From Chitinophagales bacterium (lineage in GTDB: Bacteria > Bacteroidota > Bacteroidia > Chitinophagales > UBA8649): a stretch of 64,000 bases of DNA. Positions 42,877 to 51,940 of the stretch are shown one piece after another; position 1 is the stretch's first letter, and each line of letters starts with the position of its first letter. The stretch spans positions 1 to 64,000 of the forward strand of contig JACJYT010000009.1 in assembly GCA_020635975.1 (NCBI GenBank), given 5' to 3'. The notes under the pieces were generated by a model. The model was not told the origin of the DNA and did not search any database. It was given only the letters and a program-made list of their open reading frames with translations. The position numbers and the translations under genes are program-made.

Positions 42877-44175
42877 ATGCGGAATCTCAACAAATTTAGA
42901 ACAATGAAAATCACATTTAAAGAAAATTGTGACGTTTGGTATGAGATAAAGCAATACGAATATGATTTAGAAATTTTTAGTCATATAGTAGATTACCCAA
43001 TGAACAAAATAGACCTTGACGACATTGATAGCATTTATCCAATCTACAAATCTGAAACAGCAGATGGCAAGACATTAATTGAAATTAAAGGAAGTCCAAC
43101 TGAAATCAATTTAAAGTATGTAAAAAAGGAGTTTTTACAAAAAGAAATAATCGATGGAAATAAAACTGTATTAAGGTATTGTGAAGATATACAAGTTAAT
43201 GTAGATGAAAATCAAAGCGAGTTTTGTTTGCAAATTCATTCGCCTTATTCTTATATAAGTGCAATTCGAAAACTATCTACTGCAAAGTTTAATAACTATT
43301 CATTTGCACCAGGAGATTTAAGTCCAATTTTTCTAAAACAATCAGGCACAATGCAAATTGAGTGGTATTTAGAAATTATGGAAGATAAAAAAAGTCAAAA
43401 CCCTGAAGAAGTTCAACAACAATCAAAACGCATATTTAAATTAGATAGGTTCTATGGTTTTCGTAGGCAATATCAATGGCTTGAGGAAATTCACGAACAA
43501 TTAATCAATGAAAAGCCACTTATTAAGTCAAATATTTTTTTTCATACCCGAATAGAGGATATTTTAAATGGAAGTTGCTTTTATTTATCTGCCGGTGCTG
43601 ACATAACCCCAATAATTGCATTACAAGATAAAATTCAAACATTTGTATTTTGCGATGAATACGGAAGTTATCCTGATTCTGATTATAGTATCGAAGAATT
43701 ATGGTTAAAAATAGATAACAAACTACAAAAGGAAAACTTCAATAAAATTAAAACCTTAGATATTGATAAAAAATTCCTTAGGATTAGAGACTTTCATTAT
43801 AGTATTAGAGAATCAGATAAATTGGAAAAAGCATCTTTGAGTTTATGGGAAAAGAAAAATATTTTATATTGCTTGATATATTTAAATTGGGATAACTCAA
43901 TGGCTTTTAATCGACTATATGTTGAAAATAGGATAATTCCAAAAGCGATTTGTGAATTATTGCCTGATGGAGGTACTTTAGGAGAACATTCGAGAATAAA
44001 AATACCATATAAATTCAGGATGCCGGAATATTCAATTGGACACAAATATAGCCTTAGCAAACCTGAAGAGTATGATTTAATTACTGACACCATTAAATAT
44101 TTCGGGGACTACCCAACTACATATGGAAACGCTGGCTCAAGTAATGGAATTAATTTGTATAAACGAAAACAATAA
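42877..44175 (+). CDS. Hypothetical protein in cassette position
   Basis: A 432-residue soluble protein that I do not recognise; the second Met (MKITFKENCDVW, 42904) is a likely alternative start. The only motif-like stretch is CFYLSAGADITPIIALQDKIQTFVFCDE near residue 235. It has the hydrophobic strand, Gly-containing loop and acidic end seen in some nucleotide- or SAM-binding proteins, but the match is weak. It sits alone between the ACGTTAG end of one hairpin site and a 128-bp attC-like repeat, the layout of a gene cassette. Composition is A-rich like the rest of the island. Confidence 0.7.
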   Translation: MRNLNKFRTMKITFKENCDVWYEIKQYEYDLEIFSHIVDYPMNKIDLDDIDSIYPIYKSETADGKTLIEIKGSPTEINLKYVKKEFLQKEIIDGNKTVLRYCEDIQVNVDENQSEFCLQIHSPYSYISAIRKLSTAKFNNYSFAPGDLSPIFLKQSGTMQIEWYLEIMEDKKSQNPEEVQQQSKRIFKLDRFYGFRRQYQWLEEIHEQLINEKPLIKSNIFFHTRIEDILNGSCFYLSAGADITPIIALQDKIQTFVFCDEYGSYPDSDYSIEELWLKIDNKLQKENFNKIKTLDIDKKFLRIRDFHYSIRESDKLEKASLSLWEKKNILYCLIYLNWDNSMAFNRLYVENRIIPKAICELLPDGGTLGEHSRIKIPYKFRMPEYSIGHKYSLSKPEEYDLITDTIKYFGDYPTTYGNAGSSNGINLYKRKQ

Positions 44176-44213
44176 TGCAATGGCACCAATACGACAGAAA
44201 AAAGGGCGAAGTG

Positions 44214-44341
44214 CTAACAGCACCTACCCAAAAGGCGGGGTTTCGTGTTTCAAAGACAGTTTTGTGGTTAATCAAACATTAGTTTTTCAAATCAAGTTTT
44301 GTGGTAAAAGTCCCGCCCTTCGGGTAGCTGCAAAACGTTAG
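44214..44341. repeat. attC-like imperfect inverted repeat, 128 bp
   Basis: Starts CTAAC and ends GTTAG. The left arm (CTACCCAAAAGGCGGG) pairs imperfectly with the right arm (CCCGCCCTTCGGGTAG), and the right arm has extra unpaired bases near the end. Size, terminal TAAC/GTTA and asymmetric stem resemble integron attC sites, although no integrase gene is in the window. It forms the left boundary of the helicase-CARF operon. Confidence 0.6.
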
Positions 44342-44494
44342 CGGTTATGGCAAAACGACACACCACCAAGCGACAGTTTGACGACAAGATAGCGTTCTTT
44401 CAAGACAACCATTTTTTGACAGCGGACAGCAAAGCTGGAGTTATTTGAAGTTTTATTTTTTGCCCAACTCACAGAAAAAATTTTGAAAAGACAA

Positions 44495-44577
44495 GCCAAC
44501 GCACAGCAAGCACATTTGCAAACCGCACAATCCAACACGCAAACCAAAGTTTGCAAAAGAGCTTGCTTGCCCACGCA
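44495..44577. repeat. Hairpin element upstream of CARF operon
   Basis: GCCAACGC at the left, then stems CAAGC(A)C..TTGCAAAC pairing with GTTTGCAA..GAGCTTG. It is related to the element at 53049-53132: the loop sequence CAAACCAAA and the flanks are shared, while both stem segments differ with pairing kept. With the attC-like site it fills most of the 500-bp gap before the helicase gene. Confidence 0.6.
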
Positions 44578-44680
44578 CCCAAGCCCACCCACCACCCGAG
44601 AAGTGGAAGCTGAATTTTACGACAATAAATTGTTAGGACATTTTTTTGTATAACTTAACCGACTGAAATTAAATAAAGAA

Positions 44681-47600
44681 TTGAACCAAAACCGAGACAT
44701 ATCACAATTTGAAATAGAGTTTACCCAAAAGTATGACAGAGGAACTGTAATTGAATCTAACATCATTTCAATTATTAACCCTTCTCAAATCATATTAGAT
44801 ATTGAAGACGGCTTTATTGGTCGTTTATCGGTTTTAGACTTATCTTGGTGTCTTCCCGAAGGCGAAGCAGAATTTAAAAAATTCAAAGTTGGCGACAGAA
44901 TCCAATGTGTTGTTTTGAATATAGACTTTCCAAACCAACAAGTCATTTTAAGCAGAAAACATCTTTCAACACCAACAAGCGAAACTGTAGCTTGGGAACG
45001 AATAGAGCGTGGAGAAGAATTTTATGTTGACGTTGTTGAATCTTTCAACAACACAACAATTGTCAAGACAAAAGAAAATCTTTACGGAATTATAAACAAT
45101 AATCTTATCCCAAACGCTACTGGAAAGATTAGAGTGAAAGTTAATTCTAAACTTGATTATAGTGAATTGCTTTCCTTTGTTCCTGCATCTTTAGACATTG
45201 TACAAGACGAAACAGACGAAGAATTTTCAATTCCTGAAATCAATTTCATTGAAGATGATTTACAGTCATTCTATTCATTCAAAAACTCAATTCTTGGCGT
45301 TTACGCAACAGACGAGCAATTGACTGTAATTAAAGACGGTTTTGAAATTGATGATAAAATATTTTCAAAGGAATTTAAAACAGACAAAATATTATACATA
45401 CAATTTGAATTAGGAAACGCAAGCTACGAGACAACATTTAAACAGAATGCCATTCCTTATTTTCTAAATGACATAGTAATTTCAAACGAAAATGAGAACA
45501 AATTGTTAGACTTATTATCTAATCAACACTATTGGTTTAAAATAAATGTTCGTGAAGAAAGCCAAAAAACAGATTTTTCGCTATATAATGAAGATGTAAA
45601 CTTTTTTGGCGATGTAGCAATAAGCAAAGACAAAAAGGAAATAAAATTTATCATTAAAGATTTTTCATTTGGACATAGTCAAGTTAAATCAAGTGAAGCC
45701 AAAAAAAGGAATACAAAGTATGGTTCATTTCTATTTAATAATAAACTGAAAGTTGTTTCACCTTATGGAACAACCCCATTTGACAATTCTGTAAAAGAAT
45801 TCCTTGATTATGCGGAATTAAAAACAAAATGCTTTGAAGTCGTAAATCAATTAAAAAATGATGCAGGTGAAATTTTAAGACAAGAAGGCAGAACACTTGC
45901 TATTATTGATAAGTTTCTTGAATACCAAATTAGCTTAATAGAACAACAAAAAGAAAATAATGTTTTTGTTGATAAATATGTACGTATTCCCGCAACTAAT
46001 CAAGGCGTAGCAATAAAAATACCGAGAACGGTTGGAGATAGCCTTGAAATAGATGAAGATACTGTTGTGAATATAAGGTTAAAAGATAAAAATGAGGATA
46101 AGCCTATAAAATTATCTGACGGAATACTATCGTACTCCAATGATGACTATATCATAACATTCAACAAGCAAATAAAACTTGATTTGTTGAAGGATGGATT
46201 TTATTTGGACAAACGTATTTCTAAAAAACAATTCCAAATACAAAGAGAAATCATTCAAGATTTTTTAGATAAAAAAATAAAGATTGACCACATAGAATCA
46301 TTATTGGTGAAACCCGATAAGGTAAAGACACCTATTCTAAAATCAGTACAATTTAAAAACGAAAATTTAGCAATAACCGAAAAAGAAGATTCAAGCAATA
46401 ACCAAATTACTGCGGTAAAAAAAGCAGTAGGAAATCAAAATATATTTTTGATTCAAGGACCTCCTGGTACTGGAAAAACGACTGTAATTGCAGAAATTAT
46501 ACAGCAATTAGTTGAAAAAGGTGAAAAGATATTGGTTTCAGGACAGAATCACGTTGCGGTAGATAATGTATTGGAGAAAATTTCTCAATTTTCAGATTTA
46601 AACCTTTTAAGAGTTGGAAATCCTGACAGAATTGATAAGCAATTAGTAAGATATAGCATTGACAATCTTGTTGATGAATATAAAGTGGATTTTAAAAAGT
46701 TTATCTCAAATCAACTTTTAGTAGCAAAAAAATATTCGGAAGAAAAAAAGGCAGGAACACAAAAAAACGAAATTAAAAATTCACTTAATCAATTTATAAA
46801 CTCTTTAGTTGGTGAATATGGCGTTCTGAAAGAAGTGTATAAGCAACGGCACTTTATTTTACTTGAAGGGCTTTCTGAATTAACCATTACAGAAATCAAT
46901 GAAACCATAGAATTACTTAAAAAATGGATTGATGATACAAACAATGAATATGAAATTTTATTAAAGCCTTTAATCTATAATTCTATTGATGTTGTTTTTG
47001 CAACTTGTATTGGAATTAAGTCAGACGAAATATTTAAGGATAAAAATTTCAAATTCGACACTGTAATTATTGATGAAGCAGGCAAAGCGAACATTGCAGA
47101 ATCATTAGTAGCAATAGAACTTGGAGAGAAAGTAATTCTTGTTGGCGACCAAAAGCAATTACCGCCTTATATGGAGAGTTCGCTTATTGACAAATCAGAA
47201 CCAACAAGTTTTCCAAATTCTGCGTATGGTTCAGAGTTTCTGGAAGAAGAAATTCTTCACGCTCTTAAAACTTCATTCTTTGAATTTATTGTAAATAGAA
47301 TTAACGCAGACCAATTTCCAAAAGAAAATATGGAAATGCTGAATTATCAGCACAGAATGCACCCTAATATTGGCGAATTTGTATCAAGTTCTTTTTATGA
47401 CGGCAAGGTAAAAATGGGAAGTAAAACCCATTTGAACAGACTTGATTTTCCTTCGCCTTTTGATAAAGAAGTAGTTTTCTTTGATACATCAAATTCAAAA
47501 AATCCATTTGAGCAAAATGACGGTTTTTCTGCAATGAATAACACAGAAGCAGAAACAATTTCAGAAATCATACTGCCAAAACTATTTGACAACGAAGTAA

Positions 47601-48355
47601 ACCCTTCAAACATTGCTATCATAGCACCATACAAATCACAGGTTGCAAATATCAAAAACCATATAAACAGGTCGTCTTGTAAATTCAAAAACATTGATGT
47701 TTCAACACTTGATTCATTTCAAGGAAAAGAATATGATATAATCATTTTCAGTTTTACACGTTCATCTGACCACAGCAAAGCACCAATTGTAAATGGTAAA
47801 CCTAAGTTTTCAAAAGTTGGTTTTCTTGACGATGCAAGGCGATTGAATGTTGCTTTTAGTCGTGCTAAAAAGAAACTTATCTTAATTGGAAATTCAAAAA
47901 CTCTAACAGATTACAGGTCACATTATGACCGAATTTTCAATTATACCCAATTATTCAAAAAGTTAGTTGAATTAAGCAACAAGGAAAAAATAGGAAACTT
48001 CATAAATGTTGCAGATTTGTATGACTTTAAATCTCCTTTTGAATCTTTCATAGAAAAATATAAAACAGGAGATATTGCAAAGGGCAAGGTTAAATCTATT
48101 GGTCAAAACGTCAAGGGCATATTTGGTGTATTTGTAACTATTGATAATGTTGATTGCCTGATTCCATATTCAATGCTTCCAAATCATCTGAAAGCTGATA
48201 TAGAACAATTGGAAACTTCTTCTGATTTAGAAGTAATCATTCATTCAATTGATTTGAGTACAAAACGAATAACTGTAAAAAACAAAAGAGCAAAAAAATT
48301 AACCACATATCTCAAAAAGAACAAATCTGGGAAGCAACAATTGGGAAAAAAATAA
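44681..48355 (+). CDS. S1-domain superfamily 1 helicase (COG1112, DNA2/UPF1-like), C-terminally interrupted
   Basis: A 1224-residue protein. Two N-terminal S1 RNA-binding domains (about residues 13-85 and 105-155) are followed by a long divergent region. An SF1 helicase core comes next: Walker A GPPGTGKT 593-600, Walker B DEAG 798-801, YQHRMHP near 890, STLDSFQGKEYD and LNVAFSRAKKK near 1055. A further S1 domain covers about 1128-1205. The helicase belongs to the UPF1/DNA2 branch acting on RNA or DNA. Translation stops at TAA 48353 within an A-run, yet the same frame continues for another S1 domain, so the native protein was longer. Start is TTG. It leads the five-gene operon. Confidence 0.88.
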   Translation: MNQNRDISQFEIEFTQKYDRGTVIESNIISIINPSQIILDIEDGFIGRLSVLDLSWCLPEGEAEFKKFKVGDRIQCVVLNIDFPNQQVILSRKHLSTPTSETVAWERIERGEEFYVDVVESFNNTTIVKTKENLYGIINNNLIPNATGKIRVKVNSKLDYSELLSFVPASLDIVQDETDEEFSIPEINFIEDDLQSFYSFKNSILGVYATDEQLTVIKDGFEIDDKIFSKEFKTDKILYIQFELGNASYETTFKQNAIPYFLNDIVISNENENKLLDLLSNQHYWFKINVREESQKTDFSLYNEDVNFFGDVAISKDKKEIKFIIKDFSFGHSQVKSSEAKKRNTKYGSFLFNNKLKVVSPYGTTPFDNSVKEFLDYAELKTKCFEVVNQLKNDAGEILRQEGRTLAIIDKFLEYQISLIEQQKENNVFVDKYVRIPATNQGVAIKIPRTVGDSLEIDEDTVVNIRLKDKNEDKPIKLSDGILSYSNDDYIITFNKQIKLDLLKDGFYLDKRISKKQFQIQREIIQDFLDKKIKIDHIESLLVKPDKVKTPILKSVQFKNENLAITEKEDSSNNQITAVKKAVGNQNIFLIQGPPGTGKTTVIAEIIQQLVEKGEKILVSGQNHVAVDNVLEKISQFSDLNLLRVGNPDRIDKQLVRYSIDNLVDEYKVDFKKFISNQLLVAKKYSEEKKAGTQKNEIKNSLNQFINSLVGEYGVLKEVYKQRHFILLEGLSELTITEINETIELLKKWIDDTNNEYEILLKPLIYNSIDVVFATCIGIKSDEIFKDKNFKFDTVIIDEAGKANIAESLVAIELGEKVILVGDQKQLPPYMESSLIDKSEPTSFPNSAYGSEFLEEEILHALKTSFFEFIVNRINADQFPKENMEMLNYQHRMHPNIGEFVSSSFYDGKVKMGSKTHLNRLDFPSPFDKEVVFFDTSNSKNPFEQNDGFSAMNNTEAETISEIILPKLFDNEVNPSNIAIIAPYKSQVANIKNHINRSSCKFKNIDVSTLDSFQGKEYDIIIFSFTRSSDHSKAPIVNGKPKFSKVGFLDDARRLNVAFSRAKKKLILIGNSKTLTDYRSHYDRIFNYTQLFKKLVELSNKEKIGNFINVADLYDFKSPFESFIEKYKTGDIAKGKVKSIGQNVKGIFGVFVTIDNVDCLIPYSMLPNHLKADIEQLETSSDLEVIIHSIDLSTKRITVKNKRAKKLTTYLKKNKSGKQQLGKK

Positions 48356-48554
48356 AAAAAAAAAGGAGATTGGGTAAACGGAATTGTTCAGAAAGAAGTT
48401 GATTTTGGATATTTCATTAAAATAGAAACTCGACTTGAGGGCTTTTACAAAAAATTGGATTAAAAACCCCAATAATATTTTATTGAATGAAACGATACGA
48501 GTTAAAATTATAAAGATTGATACGAATAAAAAACAAATAGCCTTTTCCTATTAA
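48356..48554 (+). pseudogene. Detached C-terminal S1 domain of the helicase
   Basis: Immediately after the helicase stop, the same frame resumes KKKGDWVNGIVQKEVDFGYF...LEGFYKKLD. A second shift (one extra A in the run near 48450) leads into NNILLNETIRVKIIKIDTNK...FSY ending at TAA 48552-48554. Together these make one S1 fold. The ancestral stop overlaps the next gene start (TAATG), as at the other joints of this operon, which shows that the two lesions are recent or are sequencing errors. Confidence 0.75.
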
Positions 48555-49918
48555 TGAGCAATTTTAGCATTGATATAGAAAAATATTACGAAGAATTGTC
48601 AGCAATGGGCAGACAATTAAAGGGTGTTTTTTGTATTCAATATCCTATTTATTGCATACATTCTGAAATTTCCGATTCTACACCCGACCCACTTGACAAT
48701 CTTGATAAAGTAATTGTTGATTTTTTAAATGTAAAAGCAGACTTTTCTTCATTCCAAATTGGAAGTATTATCGGGACATCAAAAGCATTAGTTGAATTAC
48801 GACTTGATAAACTTGTAAGTGATGGATTGCTACGAAAAGAAGATAACAAATATTTTTTGACGGAAGAAGGTGTTTCTGTATTTGAAACAAAAACACAGTT
48901 AAGATTACACAAACAATCTTACGATTTTTACGTTGACGGAATCACTCTTAAACCTTTACCAAAAGCATTTTACAGCTATTACAAAAGCAAACTAATAAGC
49001 GAACATCATAGCTTTTACAAAACAAACACAAGAACAGGAGAAAGATATTTAGTAAAACCATTTGCACCTGATATGGTGCATACGCCACCTGAAAAAAATA
49101 AAATGTCCGATTTAATATTTGCTATTGACAACGAACAAAGAGAAAATTTTGGAATACCAAACGGCTTACAAAGCATAGACGAAATATCGTTTACTAAAAT
49201 GAGTTTTCAAATACTTGTTTCTGTTAGTAAATCAAAAGGTGTTTTAGTAAAGGAACTCATAGATGGTCACGCTATTTATTCTTTGGGCGAGGAACGCACA
49301 TACTACGAAACTTTAAGAAAAAATGTAGTTCAATTTGAACTAACATTAAAAGAGCGTATTCAAAATTTGGAATTCAAATTAACGATTCCTTTTCAGAAAA
49401 AGGATAGTTCTGAAAAACCTACGCCAATCTTAACAACGAATTTGCCCGAAATAGACAGATACAAAGAATCGGTCAATAAATGCTTCAATTTTAGTAGCGA
49501 AGATTTATTAAAGTTTTTAGAAAGTATGTATGGTTTGAAACATATTGACCAAGACAGTCTTATTTATGAAGATGATTCAGTAGAAATAAACATTCGCAAG
49601 AAAACTTTAGAAGAAAGTCCAAATCGACAAAAATTGGTTAGCGATTTAATCAGAAAACGAGATTATCGAATTTTCAACAACAGTTTAGAGCGAAATGTAT
49701 TTCTGTTTTATTTATACTATTCAACTGATGATGTAATTATTAAAGAGTTGATAGAATTTATTGAATTGGTAAAGCAATATCATAGATTCTCATTTTCCGA
49801 TTTTCTTAAAACTAATTCGGAATACAGTGAGAAAATTAGGCCATACTTGATATTGGCAGGAGAATACGACCTATTGGAAAAATATGATATAGAAAAGCAT
49901 ATGCTAAAAGTGAATTAA
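48554..49918 (+). CDS. Winged-helix protein of CARF operon, unknown function
   Basis: A 454-residue protein. Residues about 48-105 form a winged helix-turn-helix (LDKVIVDFLN...FQIGSIIGTSKALVELRLDKLVSDGLLRKEDNKYFLTEEG). The rest, about 350 residues, is not recognisable and is rich in Lys, Glu and Phe. Start and stop both share bases with neighbouring genes (TAATG on each side), so it is translated with helicase and PLD protein. It could regulate the operon or act as a nucleic-acid-binding subunit of the complex. No catalytic motif is visible. Confidence 0.78.
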   Translation: MSNFSIDIEKYYEELSAMGRQLKGVFCIQYPIYCIHSEISDSTPDPLDNLDKVIVDFLNVKADFSSFQIGSIIGTSKALVELRLDKLVSDGLLRKEDNKYFLTEEGVSVFETKTQLRLHKQSYDFYVDGITLKPLPKAFYSYYKSKLISEHHSFYKTNTRTGERYLVKPFAPDMVHTPPEKNKMSDLIFAIDNEQRENFGIPNGLQSIDEISFTKMSFQILVSVSKSKGVLVKELIDGHAIYSLGEERTYYETLRKNVVQFELTLKERIQNLEFKLTIPFQKKDSSEKPTPILTTNLPEIDRYKESVNKCFNFSSEDLLKFLESMYGLKHIDQDSLIYEDDSVEINIRKKTLEESPNRQKLVSDLIRKRDYRIFNNSLERNVFLFYLYYSTDDVIIKELIEFIELVKQYHRFSFSDFLKTNSEYSEKIRPYLILAGEYDLLEKYDIEKHMLKVN

Positions 49919-51362
49919 TGGAATTGGTTTTAAAAAATACAGACACACTAAATTCTGGCGTTTTTGTTTTAAACGAAAGCAAAACGGAGTTTGCTCCATT
50001 TATTGGTTATGAAAACATTTTCTTAACCCAAGAAGGTAATGTTGCTTTAAAAAATGAGATACTCAAAATAATTAGCGAAGCAACTTCTGTTTTAAAAATT
50101 TGTAGTTTCATTATTACCGACAAAGAAATATTCAATGCGATATTGAATAAAGCTAAAGAAACCCAAGTTGCTATTTTTATGCTTACTCAATTAGATTCAA
50201 CCAAACTGGAAAACTCCTTGTCTTTGGCTGATTTTATTACAGAAGAAGAAATAAAAGAAAATCCGGCACGAACACATTTGAAATACATAAAGCAACTTTA
50301 TGATAACGGCATACACGTTAGAGCTTCGCTCTCTGCCCATTCTAAATTTATAGTTGCAGACCGAACTATTGGCTTTATTACCAGTGCAAATTTCACTACT
50401 CCATCTCTAACATTTAATACTGAATCGGGTGCTTATTTAGATGAAAAAAGCAGTAAAGAACTTGACAAATTATTTGATGTAATTTTTCTACAAGGCACAA
50501 CCTACAAGCAATTTTTAGGCACTAAGAAAAAAGGTAAAATGTTAGTTGTTCAATCAGAAGCAAACATTGATAGCAATTTATTGCCAAAATCAGAACTTTC
50601 AGACCTTAGATATACTTGCGAAAATCTATCTAATAATTTACTTGATGAAATTATTTCAATCATCAACCAAGCAAATGAATATTTGTATTTATCAACGTAC
50701 AGCATTGTTGGATTAAATTCAATAGAAGAATTATTTCAATCAATTAAGAGAGCAATAGAAAAAGGCGTTTCTGTTTCTATTTTTTGCAGAGGAATGAATT
50801 ACAGAAATGACCATTTGGAAGGTGTTTCAAATTAAGTGAAATTGGTTGTAAAATTTATGCTGATGTATTTAATCATTCAAAAGGTGTTATCAATGAAAAA
50901 ACAGGAATGATATTTACAGCAAATATTGACGGAAATCACGGTTTAAATAATGGTTTTGAAGTTGGCAGTGTTTTAAATGAATTACAGAGAATAGAATTTC
51001 TTGATTTTCACAAAAAACTAATAGAAACATCATTTTATGTTTTTGAAAACAATCCAACACGAAACGACTTATTTGTAACGTATATCGCTTATGAACAGCA
51101 AAAAGGATTAAACGCACCTTTGTTGCCTCAATATCCAGTAATTACATACAAATCCACTTTGAATGTCAATTTAAATGACTTTAAATCGTCCATAATATTT
51201 TATGGAAAAGCTAAAGATTCTGAATACTTAATTGTAGGAAACTCTTTCTATAAATGCAACTTAAAAGGGAGTAACATTTTTCTTTTAGAAAAAACCGCAC
51301 CAAGGTTTGATATAGAAAAATACATCTTTAAATTTTTTGAACTTAAAATCAGTAAAAGCTAA
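49918..51362 (+). pseudogene. PLD-family protein with two HKD motifs, split by a -1 frameshift
   Basis: Two open frames make one phospholipase-D-type protein of about 480 residues. The first (49918-50835) has the motif HSKFIVAD (H141, K143, D148) with GFITSANFT. The second frame, read from before 50835 to 51362, has HSKGVINE followed by GMIFTANID and NNGFEVG. Restoring one A in the run at 50829-50831 joins them. PLD proteins of this kind are nucleases or phosphodiesterases using both His residues. In the second motif Glu replaces the usual Asp. It is joined to both neighbours by TAATG overlaps. It may be a pseudogene, a sequencing error or a programmed frameshift. Confidence 0.8.
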
Positions 51363-51940
51363 TGAGTAAACAAATTCCATATTTACAAGAATGGCTTGAC
51401 CTTGCCCAAAATGGCAAATTTGAAAAAGCCCAAGAATTATACTTTGAAAAACTTTTTGAAGCAGTGATAAACAATTTCTGCGAAAAGTATAGTAATACAT
51501 TGCCTCAAGGTGGCACATTGTTTTCGGTGCTTGGTTTTTCACCTGAACCAATAATTCTTACTGCAAAAGCAGTACAGCCCGAAACACATATCATTTTCAC
51601 TACAAACAACCAAAAAGTTGATAATAGTTATCTTGAAAAATTCCTTGAATCTAATTACGAACTCATCTACCTAAATGATGAAAGTTTTGAATCAATGTAT
51701 AACGCAATGAAAGAACAACTTGTTTTGAATCCAAACTCACAAATTACGGTTGACATTACAGGCGGTAAAAAATCAATGGTGGCATCGGCTTCCATTTTTG
51801 GAAAAGATTACGGTTGTAGAATTGTTTACGTTGATTTTTCTGAATATATCAAAGATTTAAGAAAGCCAATGCCGGGTTCTGAAATACTTAATGTTGTGTA
51901 CAATCCGTTTAAAAATCAACCTGAAATATTCTTAAAATGA
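51362..51940 (+). CDS. CARF-domain protein without nuclease domain
   Basis: A 192-residue protein. After about 45 mostly helical residues comes a Rossmann-like CARF domain: FSVLGFSPEPIILTAKAV at the first strand and the ligand loop VDITGGKKSMVASASIFG at residues 129-146. CARF domains bind cyclic oligoadenylates in type III CRISPR systems, and the closest look-alikes are CRISPR-associated TIGR02710-type proteins. No effector domain is fused. It overlaps the following CARF-nuclease gene by 4 nt, suggesting a heteromeric or sensor-plus-effector arrangement. No CRISPR array or cas gene is in the window. Confidence 0.75.
   Translation: MSKQIPYLQEWLDLAQNGKFEKAQELYFEKLFEAVINNFCEKYSNTLPQGGTLFSVLGFSPEPIILTAKAVQPETHIIFTTNNQKVDNSYLEKFLESNYELIYLNDESFESMYNAMKEQLVLNPNSQITVDITGGKKSMVASASIFGKDYGCRIVYVDFSEYIKDLRKPMPGSEILNVVYNPFKNQPEIFLK

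Noticed and set aside
44123..44595. Short frames on both strands over the attC-like repeat and hairpin
   Set aside because: Cysteine-rich or odd-composition peptides arise from the palindromic repeats; no start signals.
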